64,000 nt of DNA, from the NCBI GenBank assembly GCA_035771165.1, contig JAWNZC010000258.1:1137501-1201500 (forward strand), read 5' to 3'. Under the pieces are notes generated by a model. It ran no database searches. It was given only the letters and a program-made list of their open reading frames with translations, and was not told where the DNA came from. The stretch is from Paragorgia papillata. Its lineage: Eukaryota > Cnidaria > Anthozoa > Scleralcyonacea > Coralliidae. A program made the translations under genes and the position numbers. Position 1 is the first letter of the stretch, and each line of letters starts with the position of its first letter. Positions 22,839-34,129 of the stretch are shown here, one piece after another.

Positions 22839-23331
22839 ATGGACACCGAAGTTCCCACTACTAAGGTATAAATGTGTCATTTATGCACGAATCTGTCCCT
22901 GCTAGCATAAGCAAAATTATCTCGGCTAGTGTAACTCTGGCATTTATGCGTTTTATTTATAACAGAATAGAAGTTTGGAAGCCTTGTATGGAAAAAACAA
23001 AGCGTCGGTGAAAAAGATTCAAGCGGCAAAAATGTTCGAAAAAAGTTACTCAAAAATGAGCTCTATTGCCAGTCTCCTCTCTATAGAAATCCCCACAGCC
23101 GAAGTGTATGTAATCGATGCTTATTGTGCTGGAGCTCCCATACCCATCGAGAAACTTGCCAGCGAACTGAAGATCTGCAGCGCCAATGCGGACAGAATTT
23201 CAAGGCTTATAGAACAAGGCTTGCCATCTCTTCGACAAATTAAAGACGCTGTTGAAGGGCAGTTTTCATATAACCAGATCAAAGTTGTTTTGGCAGCAAT
23301 TATCCGAGATGAACTTCATAAGATAATATAA
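22839..23331 (+). CDS. Candidate host gene, two exons, 130 aa, unknown function
   Basis: Exon 1 (22839-22865) encodes MDTEVPTTK and ends at AAG|GTATAA. A 100-bp intron ends in AACAG at 22965. Exon 2 (22966-23331) continues in phase as NRSLEALYGKNKASVKK and stops TAA at 23331. The product is predicted all-helical with a basic N-terminal part, a hydrophobic middle (IPTAEVYVIDAYCAGAPIP) and a leucine/isoleucine-rich C terminus. Codon use is balanced and the frame is unbroken, unlike the transposon genes around it, which is why I favour a real gene. There is no signal peptide or membrane span. I do not recognise the family, and a domesticated element is possible. Confidence 0.55.
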
Positions 23332-24555
23332 ACGGATTTTCGTTTTTAGGCTTTGAACAGTCTCTAAACGCTGTGTTTGATGTTCTTGTTGTCTCTTAAT
23401 ACATTAACAAATTGTAAATATGTATTTTTGGAAGAAAAAAAACCTTTACTCGACTTCGTTGCCTTGAATTTGTCGGTATAAAGAAATTGTGCCACAAGTT
23501 TCTTTTTCGAGACATTGTCGTCTAAATTATTCGATCTATGCCCAACGTCACCGTATTTCTAAATCGTTTGACGTATCCAGTATAAGATTCAAGTATTTTG
23601 AAATATGGCTGGCGAACAGTGAGCTTATTTTTAAAAAAAACTGATGGAAAAATATAGCTCAGTCCGAAGGCGAAGACTTTGGAGTCGTCGAAGAACAAGC
23701 CAAGCTATTTGAAGTAAACAGTTTCGATAACATGCACAAAATAATTTTACCGCGACAATAATGCTCAGAATGCTCTAAATCCCGGGTGATTCGACTATCA
23801 AAACTGGCTTGTGGAGTAGTAGAATGTCCAAATGATTTATATATTTTCTTTCGAGTTATGTTTGAACAAAAAAAAATCGCTTACCTTTATTTTCTTGTTT
23901 TCAACAAATATCCTGGTCAAGAAACAAATCCTGAATCAATTTCGCAGTTTTATATTGAAACATGTCCATGAATCTGATTTCTTGATATCAGTTTTAAAAA
24001 ATTGCTCTTGAATATAAAATCCTTGGCTATCAAGAGAAGAGATCAGTGGTAAAAGGAAAAGATCGCCTTCTTCCTCGAGCTCCTCGTGTTTTCGAAGATG
24101 ATCGGCCGGTATTGTGTCCCAGTCCACAACCCGGAACTGCCGGCACCAAGAGGTCACGTGATCTCAACTCCCATAAAACGGATATAGGTGGTTGTTTTAG
24201 GTTAAATTTCTGAGTTTTTATTTTCAAAACTTGCATTGTCTTAGAGAAACGGCGATAAAGTAACGAGACGGTTTGATATTGTTCATGTCAAGCTTTAGTC
24301 AACCATTACTGCCTCTTCCCTGGGGAAAGTTTAATATTTTTCAGTTCTAGTAATACATACGTAACGTATATATCAAAAACATCAAAAACGCATAAAAAAT
24401 GCATAAAAAATGCATCAAAAACCAAACAGTAATTAGCGCCCTGTGGCTGCTTTTTTTACAGCTCCTGTTTTTAATCGTATTTTATCCAGTTTTGTGGATT
24501 TATCTTATGTAATTTGACCTTATTGTACGGATAAAGACCTACGATCATTGCTGGG
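23332..24555. other. No convincing gene between host-like gene and CR1
   Basis: Short frames on both strands have no known motif. Near 24375-24420 there is a small tandem of GCATAAAAAAT units. The right end runs into the CR1 element; its true 5' end is not identifiable. Confidence 0.4.
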
Positions 24556-27500
24556 ATGTCTTATTCCCGAAATTTACTCTTTACTATTCGAAATAACTGG
24601 AAAGTTTGGCTCAAGTCATGTAATGCATCACCAACTCCACAAATACCAAGCGTTGTCTGGGCACGTCTTAAATCCGTGGATCTGTTAGCGCCTAGGAGAG
24701 GTCTACGAGGGGGAAAGAACCGAAACCATCTAGAAGACAGGAGGAGGATTACTGTAGTTTCCAGAACATATTTAAAAACTCCGAAGTATCCATTATCTCG
24801 CCAAAGAACCCAAAGCAATCTCATTAATATACCGCTATCTCCCGAAGCCGAACCATTAAATATTCAACCTGTCACCTATACACAATTAACACAAAGAAAC
24901 TATTATGTCCCAAAGCTGATGCTCGCAAATGTTATATCTCTCGTACCAAAATTGGATGAAGTTCAAGAGTTTATCCTTCGTAATAAGATCTGTCTAGCCT
25001 TTATTACCGAAACCTGGTTAAAAGAATCGATTTCAGAAAGTGTTGTTAGTATTCCTGGGTTCACTATCATACGCAGGGATAGAATTGCCAACAATCACGG
25101 TGGCGTGTGTGTTTATATTAAGGATGGTAATACTAAATATAGGCTTTCTGAAGAACTCGCTTGTTGTCAAGATCATGAAGTTCTCTGGCTCCAACTAAGA
25201 CCTGATCGCCTGCCGAGAGGGTTTTCATGTCTAATTGTAGCTGCAGTGTACCATCCTCCTGGGGCAGATGAAAATCTCATTCGCGATCACTTATTTCAAT
25301 CACTTGCCCTAGCGGAGTCGAAGTTTCCGAATTGTGGTATCATCGTGGCCGGTGATTTTAATCGCCTAGACGTCAAACGGATAAAAAAAACACTTCCGTT
25401 TGAAACAAGTGGTCAAGTTGCCAACTCGCAATGACGCTATACTTGATTTCGTGTTGACTAACATGCACGACTATTACAATACTCCGCAGATACTCCCACC
25501 TTTTGGGTTGTCTGATCACAATACGGTCATGGTGTTACCTAAAGCAAGAGCCAGTAACTCGAACACTAGGAACGTCATCAGCAAGCGTGATTCAAGAGCT
25601 AGTTGCAAAAGAGCAATGGGGAGATTTTTAAGTTCGATGGACTGGCCTCTGCTACTTAATTCTCTAGAAAGCTGCGAAGATTCTTCGAAAGTCTTCCAGG
25701 ATGTGATCCATATTGGGCTTGATTTTCTTATGCCTGTGAGAAAAACTCGTGTGATTCCAGCCGACCCTATTTGGATGTCTCAGAAGTTAAAGTCATTAAT
25801 CCTAAAAAGACAAGAGGCCTTTTCAAAAAATGGAGCTGACTCTGTTCTTTTTAGGTTCTACAGGAACGCAGTCAATCACGAGAGGAAAACCTGCAAAGCT
25901 AATTACTATAAACTGAGAGTACAACAAATGAAAGGCGAAAATCCTAAGGCTTGGTGGAGAGAGGTCAAGCGTATTAGTGGAATGCAGTCTCGCTCTGGTA
26001 ACTTACTTAGTCAGATAAATGTTGAAGAGATCAAAGATTTGCCTAACCAAGAAATAGCGAATGTAATCAACAAGGCGTTCTTGGAGCCTCTAGAAGAATA
26101 TCGATTGCCCTCTTCAATAACTCCTCTACAATTGGAAGACGACTACCCAGAGTTTCTAGAGGTATCTGAAGAGAGAGTCCTTAAGTTGTTGTCAAAACTC
26201 AACCCCGCAAAGGCTTCCGGACCGGATGAGATACCAAATTGGTTGCTGAGGGAGTATGCTGAGTGGCTCGCTTACCCCGTGAAAACTATTCTGAACGCGT
26301 CTTTCAGCGAACAACGCCTGCCCAGTATATGGAAATGTGCTGATGTAACTCCGCTGCCAAAAAAAAAACCCGTGCAGTGTCTGAAGAAAGATCTGAGGCC
26401 TATTTCATTAACGCCGTGCATCTCAAAAGTCGCCGAGGACATTGTTGTTTGTGACTATGTTAAGCCTGCTGCTATGAAAATCATCGACCCCAACCAGTAC
26501 AGAGCGGTTCCCAAGTCATCTACCACGCTTGCCCTGCTGAGTATGATCCACGAATGGACCAAGGGAACTGACGGCAACGGTTCTACGGTAAGAGCTCTCC
26601 TTTGCGACTACCGGAAAGCTTTTGACCTGATAGACCATAACATTCTTGTTCATAAATTACGCTCGTTAGATGTACCAACCAGCATTACCAACTGGATAAT
26701 TGATTTCCTCAGCAATCGGTTCCAAAGAATCAAACTTGCAGAGGGTTGTCTGTCCGAATGGGGCTCAGTTCCATCAGGAGTCCCACAGGGAACTAAACTA
26801 GGGCCCTGGTTATTTATCATAATGATAAATGACCTAGTAATTAGTGACGCCCGCGTGTGGAAGTATGTGGATGATACGACGATATAAGAAGTCGTCCGGA
26901 AAAACGATGTCAGCAGCGCCCAACTTTTCGCTGACAACGTGGTTCAATGGTCTCTTGATAACAGAGTTCAACTAAACACCAACAAATGTAAGGAGCTACG
27001 AATCTCTTTTGCTAGAAATCAGCAGGAATTAGAGCCGATTAAGGTTATGGATAAGGATCTGGAGATTGTAGACAGTGTTAAGCTTTTAGGGTTAACGATT
27101 ACAAGTAATCTATCGTGGAATTCACATGTAAACGAGGTTATTAAAAAAGCCTCTAAAAGGTTATATTTTTTAGTGCAGCTGAAAAGAGCTAACGTCCCTC
27201 GAAAAGACCTAGGGCTATTTTACATTACTTGCATCAGATCTCTTTTAGATTATGCTGTTCCTGTGTTTCATTTTTCTATCCCACAATATCTAATGTGTGA
27301 ATTAGAACGTATACAAAAGAGGGCAATGTCGATCATTTGCTCAAATCTCGATTATACTGAAACACTAACACGTATGAACATCGTCCCTCTAGCTGACCAT
27401 CACAAGGATATATGTAATACATTGTTTACTACCATTGTTAATGATAAGAACCATCGACTCCATACATTATTACCGCCGTCTTATGAGACTAAGCACAATT

Positions 27501-27794
27501 TGAGACATTCGCGATCATTTAATGTTCCCAGATGGAAGACTAACCGGTTCAAGAATACTTACATAATGTCTTCATGCCTTAATGCTAACATGAAATAGTC
27601 ATTTTCCAGTTTTTAGAATTAGTTTTAGTTTAGGTTTGACATATTGTTATAGCTATTTTATGTAAGTTCATGTAAATTTATTTCACATATAAATTTGTAA
27701 TTTTAATATAAGACTATCCATTATAACAAATGTAATTTTAATGAAATACGCAATTCAGCCCTTGGCTGCTATGTATTTTTTTTTCTAATAAACC

Positions 27795-27827
<33 letters not shown>
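24556..27827 (+). mobile_element. CR1-like LINE, nearly intact endonuclease-RT
   Basis: The frame from 24556 begins with a basic N-terminal region, then an APE endonuclease: MLANVISLVPKLDEVQ, FITETWLKESI, RRDRIANNHGGVCVYI, AAVYHPPG and IIVAGDFNRL. One base too many in an A8 run near 25386 shifts the frame; RNDAILDFVLTN and GLSDHNTVM follow in the new one. The RT has NPAKASGPDEIPNWLL, DYRKAFDLIDHNIL, SGVPQGTKLGPWLFI and the catalytic YVDDTT. A single TAA at 26885-26887 follows YVDDTTI; the same frame goes on to 27598 (RIQKRAMSIIC, NRFKNTYIMSS). The 3' end is AATAAACC plus (ATCT)n at 27795-27827. Only one indel and one nonsense codon separate it from an open element. A separate ORF1 is not seen. 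Confidence 0.93.
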
Positions 27828-30800
27828 AACTAGATTTCCTATATTTTCTTTGACATATTCAGGCAACGGAAGAAAGCACCCGTGAAAATATAAATCAGAA
27901 GTGCTTTTTCTGTGAAAGGGATGTAACACGCGATGAAAAAATCCGACGTATTACGGAAAATAACTACATTCGACTGGGAATCGTAGCCGTTGAACTTGAA
28001 AAATCCAAAGGTTGCAGGATATGTTTGCAGTGTTGCCTATCCAAAACAGTGCGCAACCGCATCAACAAGAGATGTTCCTTAACCAGTTGCACCACCAGTC
28101 AGAAAGGACTTCAAAGCCAAAGGCTCTGCTCTTTACCACTGAAGAATCTCGACGACAAATCGCGCCAAGAAGTGCTAGATAAATTCCACGTTAGCGGAGA
28201 AGAGAAAGCCTGTCGAAAATGTAGGACTGTAATGACGGCGTTCATAAATTCAAAAGAAGCTGAACGTCGCGAGACGTCATTACCAGCTGCTTGCACCCGC
28301 GTTAATACCACAACAGCATCACGTGGGAGACCACATGTCAATTACACAGAAGCTAGTGTAGCCACAAAAAGACACATGAAGGCATCTGCAAGAAATATGC
28401 TAGAAGGCGTGGTTGGCAAGTGCAACGAAATTTCTAAAGGAGATGGGTGGGAATTACTACAAGATGTCACTATCAACACACCTATAATGCAACAATGTGC
28501 AAATAAGAAAAAATGTCAACAAAAAATATCTAACGTCATAGATGGCTTATCAGAAACCTACAAAAAGGAGTGACATGGTTCAACGGGAAAAATTAGACTG
28601 CTGAGCACACTAGCACCACATTTTAAGAATAAAGAGTTAAAAACCGCAATCCCATGTACGGGCTACGAACTGTCAGAAGCGCGCTAACATGCAAAGCAGT
28701 ACGGCCCAGGAGCAACAGTAAAGAAAGAGAAAGAGGTTAAACGATTCCGGCTTCCCCCAGAAGATCTTGCATTTGTTATAAATTTTATTCATCATCCTGA
28801 TAACACATGCAGATCCTCTCACAGATTGAGCTCGTGTGAAGGTCCCAGATCATCTTGGATATCAGATTTGTTTGCCCCAAAAACAACAACCTGTCATGTG
28901 GTTAAAAGATGGAAAAAATCATTTGTATCAGAAATAGAAAGACGAATGTGTCAAGCTCGGCACAAAACCGATATCGGAATCAACATTTCGTAATGGCATT
29001 AACGCTGGAAACTTTAAGGAGATGGTCGAAATGGCTCGCTTGTGTAATATCTGTGATGAAGTTGGCACCCAGAATTGGAACAAGTTCACTGAGTTGATTG
29101 AGATGCTAAGGAAGGAAGTTACAGGAATTTCGCCAGTGGACGAAACACAAGCAGAAAACGAAGAATTTGATGAGGATCTAGCTAGAACAGACAGTCGAGT
29201 AACCATAGTAGATCTAACGAATGAGGACAATGAATACAAGTCATGGAATCCTCTTCCAGTTGATTCTCCCGTACTTATGATAGAAGTGGGTGTTCCCGTT
29301 CCAGATTTTAGCGACTTTTTAAAACGATGTACTAAATTGAAAGGTCACCTCCTGTCAATTTTTTCTTCAGAACTGCAGACCCACAGTAGTTGTGCCTTCC
29401 ACTGCATGACATGGTTATTAAACGAAAAGGCTTGCTGTAATAATCACAATGAAGTATGCAACGACTGCGCTCAAAGATTCACTCTATTTGACGATCTACA
29501 AGCAACTATTTTCGCCAGCTCCCTAAGTATTTCTCGTAAATACTACTACCAAGAGCAAGTGCGTAAAGTGCAAGAACAGCTTGGTTGATACATTGCTCAC
29601 CTTGTTCGTGGAAAATACCAGAGGATGCAATTTATGGAAGAAGTAGATGGATTAAGGCCCGGCAAAGCAGTGGTCGTATGCGACTATATGATGAAATTAG
29701 TACTTCATAAGTTCAGAGAACCGCAGAGAGTGTCGGTTCACGGCAGTATGTTTTTCTTTAAATCTCATGAGGAATCACGTGAAATCCAAGTGGAAATTCA
29801 TGATGTTTTTTCCAATGGCGATTGTACGCAAAATTGGTACTTTACGGCGAGTGCATTCGAAGCGACCTTTACAAATTTTTCTTTGCGACACGAGGACGTG
29901 AAATCGCTAGTTATATGGTCAGATAATGGACCAAACTACCACAACACTTCAGTAATTTTATGGCTCACTCGATTATCTGAAATATGCGGCATAAACATTG
30001 AACGGTACTCGTTTTTCCAGGCACAAAAGGGAAAGACATCACTAGATTCGCATTTTGCCACGTTTAAAATTGCATTAAAAGATGGATGATAAGAGGAAAT
30101 GACCTACTCACAAGCGAAGATATAGTCGATGGAACAAAAGAGCACTTGAAAGGAACACACGTCTACGAAATTCACATTGATCGAATGGACGAACCACGTA
30201 GCGCCAAAACCCTCGATGGAATAACAACTTTTTCAGATTTTACTTTTACAAACAGCCATACAGTGGACGCAAGGGAGTTGACAAACGCTGGGGCAAATTT
30301 ACATCTGAATAAAAAGAAAATTGAAAAGTTATGGCCATCTTACATATCAAGCCATTCTCTGTCAACTGGAGTGACCTCGGAATTTGACCAAATTCATGCT
30401 GAGAATGTTGAGCCAAAGTTTAAAAAACCCAAACTTCAAGACGAAAACAAATGCTTGAAGAAGAAAAACAATATTGAACCTAATGCTACAGAACTAAAAA
30501 ACAATGAATGCCCCAAGTGTCACAAAATATACCTTCGCAAGGGATCAATGCAAAAGCATCTAAACTCTAAGAACTGTATGCAAACAAAAAATTCCTCAAA
30601 AACATTGGAGGAAATAAAGTCATCAATTCCAGTAATACAAGCGTTAGGACTTGCTAACAATGTTCGTCACATCAAGTTAATTCAGTTAGAGCAGCGTGTG
30701 ACAATAAACCATAAATCAGGAGTTAATCTACTATACTGCAGTTTACTGAAAGGTAGTGCAACAAAGACGAAGTTAAGGAAAATAACCCGCTTTACAACGG

Positions 30801-30988
30801 AACAGAAAAGTCTCATGGAAAGATGCTTTGACATTGGGGAGAAGGACAAAAAAAGCCGATACACAGCCCAGTCCTGCGAAAGACTGATGGAAGAACAGCT
30901 AGGAAAAGAAATGACGTTAAGCCAACGTCAAATTAAAAGTTACTGGAGCGCGTACAAAAGAAAGAAATGTACAAACTTGAAATCTTGA
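27828..30988 (+). pseudogene. DDE-type transposase with N-terminal Cys pairs, C-terminal zinc finger and HTH
   Basis: The frame can be read from a splice-acceptor-like AG at 27860: CFFCERD and CRICLQCC are N-terminal zinc-binding pairs, followed by ACRKCRTVM. The core is RNase H-like: KAVVVCDYMMKLVLH (first Asp), LVIWSDNGPNYHN (second Asp) and FQAQKGKTSLDSHFA, where relatives as I recall have Glu (E-x-QDGKT) but this copy shows Gln. A C2H2-like finger follows (CPKCHKIYLRKGSMQKHL, then C), then a homeodomain-like segment (TRFTTEQKSLMERCFDIGE, RQIKSYWSAYKRKK). Breaks: stops at 28571-28573, 28682-28684 and 29586-29588, and one-base frameshifts near 28998 and 30080. The gene has no visible introns after its first exon. 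I know the motif set from invertebrate and fish genomes but cannot name the superfamily. Confidence 0.75.
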
Positions 30989-31109
30989 TTAAAAAATAAT
31001 GTAATATAAATAAATAACATTATAAAACAATGAGATACATATATATATATTATAGTAAACATTCGATTTAATCCAATGTTTACTATATATTTATCTAACT
31101 ACAGTATAA

Positions 31110-31466
31110 AGGTGGTGTTCAGACTGAGTGCCCACACCCAGTGCCCGGGAATGGGCACTAAATGCACTGGTGTTCAGACACGTTCCTAAATCCTGGAATG
31201 GATGCTTTGGTGCTTCTTGGCACCAAAATATATTTTGTCGATGTGTTTTCACTGTTTGTTCCTATTAAGAATGGATGTTGGTTCAGTTTATGTACGTTGT
31301 TTTGGTTAAAAGTGCTGGGCACCGTAAAATCCTGTTCAGATTGGTGCTCGTGCCCAGTACGGTAACCGGGTACTACCTCTCGAGGTAGTGCCCATGCCCG
31401 GTTTTTTACTTGGGTATGATGTTGAGACTAGTGCCTGTGCCCGGGCACTCAGTCTGAATGCCACCT
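31110..31466. mobile_element. MITE, about 356 bp, copy 1 (TTCAGACTGAGTGCCC family)
   Basis: Terminal inverted repeats read GGTGGTGTTCAGACTGAGTG at the left and the complement, with two changes, at the right (CACTCAGTCTGAATGCCACC). Interior GTGCCCGGG words are also mirrored. A truncated relative lies at 55793. There is no coding capacity. Confidence 0.8.
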
Positions 31467-34129
31467 AAGTATAGTTGTAATTAAAGTATATAATATACTG
31501 TTAGTGTACCATCACCAAAGCATCCCACTTATAAACTCCCAATTATAGGCCTACTTGTTAGTAAAAAATACCTTCAGATTATACAGTATCTCATCTGGAT
31601 ATAAGTCTACCTTCCTAAAAACCTTTATCTTCAAACCATTTTTTCTAACTGGGTTAATTATATACCTGTAATTAAAAGCCCATACAAAGTTTAGAAGAGG
31701 GATTCTAAGGTATACATCCATTAATGAAATAATTCTGAATATAATTTTATAATCATTTAATAATTTTTACAATGTTAAAATAATTTAAAATATAATTTTA
31801 CATTGTCAAATTTAATTAAATTATTATTGTACTTGTACTCCAACAGTACAAGAAATGAACCATGTTTCAAATTGTATACAATGTTTCTAAACTATATTAA
31901 GCTACCTTAACTCTTACTAAGTAAGGACCAATTACTTATGACACCATTACATTATGATGGGTTAATCCTTTCCCCTTGAGCCTATAGTCAGTTTTGGTCA
32001 AGCTACAAAAGCAAAAAATAGCACTTGTTGAGAGAAGCAACATTTATATGACGATTGTTCACTTCAAGTTTATGTAAGCCGATTACTGTTCGAGACTCCT
32101 AAATCCAGTTACAGTATACTGTATATGATGTATTCGCAGAAATGTTGGTAAGCAACAAAAATCTAAAAAAAACACCAAATATACCAAGTTTAAATTAAGT
32201 GAAGAATTTATAAAACCCAATAACAAACCCCAAATATTTTAAACCCCAGACGTTTTTAGTTATGTTACTTATCCTCATTCCTATAAGTACTGCACACTGT
32301 ATACAATCAGGACACCTGGTATAAACTGATTACTACAACAAAACATTCATTTAACACATGTTTTCCAATTTATTCAGTTCAATACTTTCTATAATTTTTC
32401 CTTTAGAAATAAAACCTCACAAAGCCACCTTAATCAAATTATAACCCACAAAACAGATAAGAGTACAAAAATGCTCAAATTCTGTGAGGACCATCCACCT
32501 AAAATTTCTTTAAATCATTTTTATTTTGGAGAATAGTAATTAAACTTGAAGATAAAGTATACCATGTGGTGTGCCAATTCAAATTAAAAGTTATTTTTAC
32601 ATTTTAGTAATGCCCACAAACATTTTTTGGCCCATTTGGCAAGAACTGGCAACTTTTCATTGTAAAAAACCCTGATAATTATTTTTCTGGATTTTCTATT
32701 AGATTTTGGCTGACATTCTATTAATACTTGCTTTTAAAACTACATAGTAAGCAAACCTTTAAAGGTTTAGTCATTAATTAAAATATTTTATAACCAAGAA
32801 AACAATAGGTGTCCATTTTAAAATAAAATGATAAATACAAAAACTGTAATATTTACTTTAAAAATATTGCGAGGACCATCCGCTTATTTTTTTTTAAAAC
32901 AACGATGGTTTTAAACCTCGCCGATCGAATGTAATGTACCATAAAGTTCACGGTGTGCCAATTAGTTTTAAGGTAAAAATATCTAATATTTCTGAATATC
33001 TCTACTTGGTTAGTTGGTACGAATTTATGGCATACAATAACAAAGTTTGACGACTAAAAATAAACGTTAACCGTCACAAAACTCCTCAATACATGCATTG
33101 ATTCAGGCTTATTCTGGAATATGAGAACCCTTTTTCACAAACAATACAGCATTATTGAGATCAACATCAATTTCAAAGTGGATCTGAACAAAACATTGTT
33201 GGAACCAACAAAATTTTGGTTTTCAAAGTCAACACCACATGTCTATCACTTGAACGGGCGAAAAGGTTAATTATGTGCGACTAATATCAAACTGATGCAG
33301 ATTAGACACAAAGCTTACTAATATAAGTTCCTATCCATATAATTTTTTTTAGGAAAAATCTAATCATCTAGTAACACAAATAAATAAGTGAAATATTCTT
33401 ACCTGTGTGCCTTCTGCTGTCGAACATAACCCCATAAAATCTAATGAAGCACATTGTTGCCGTTAAAAGCGCCGTGAAGATGTTGCACCAACTTCCAATG
33501 GACGAAATTGTATTGAAGACAACATTTCAAGTATTACATGTAACAATGAGTGAGTTTTTATTAGATCAATAAGCAAAAAATCCAACAAATTACAGCGTTC
33601 ACCGCCATGTTCCAAAAAAGAACAGAATTCACTGTTTTTTTTCGCAAAGGATCACGGTATTTTTGAGCGCCAGTTTCTCGATAATCTAAAAAATCTCCTC
33701 TTAACTGCATTCCACCCACAGGAATAACATTTTGATAGAATTAAATGATATTTAATAATCAAGGATAACATGAATTGATTGGATTAAGGATACAAAAACC
33801 TAATGTGCCAGCCGAGGAAGCAATATGGGGTGCCTAGGCCCTCCCTCAATGGACTGGTTACGTAAATGTAAAAACAAATTTGATTGTTTGGTATATGAAA
33901 TGTTATACATTAGGGACATCAAACCATCTCTCAATGTTCAATCGGACTCAATTAGTGCCAAACTTTTTAAATAGTTCTTATTGTTCGTTATTTTTTCTTC
34001 TGTATCTAATTATGATAATTTTAACATTTTGCTTATAAATATTTAAAAAAATTTAATTTTAACTATATTGACTTGATAATGGCGTAAGAAAGACACTTCT
34101 TTTTAATAAAGATGTTTTTACCATTTAAG
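31467..34129. other. 2.6 kb without genes; contains a diverged direct repeat
   Basis: AT-rich, with no ORF. Two direct copies of a block run from GAGGACCATCC to TGTGCCAATT: 32485-32579 and 32870-32961. The rest shows nothing I can name. Confidence 0.5.

Noticed and set aside
24030..24236. Arg-rich minus-strand ORFs near 24.1 kb
   Set aside because: No recognisable motif, overlapping alternatives in two frames, and no splice or repeat context.
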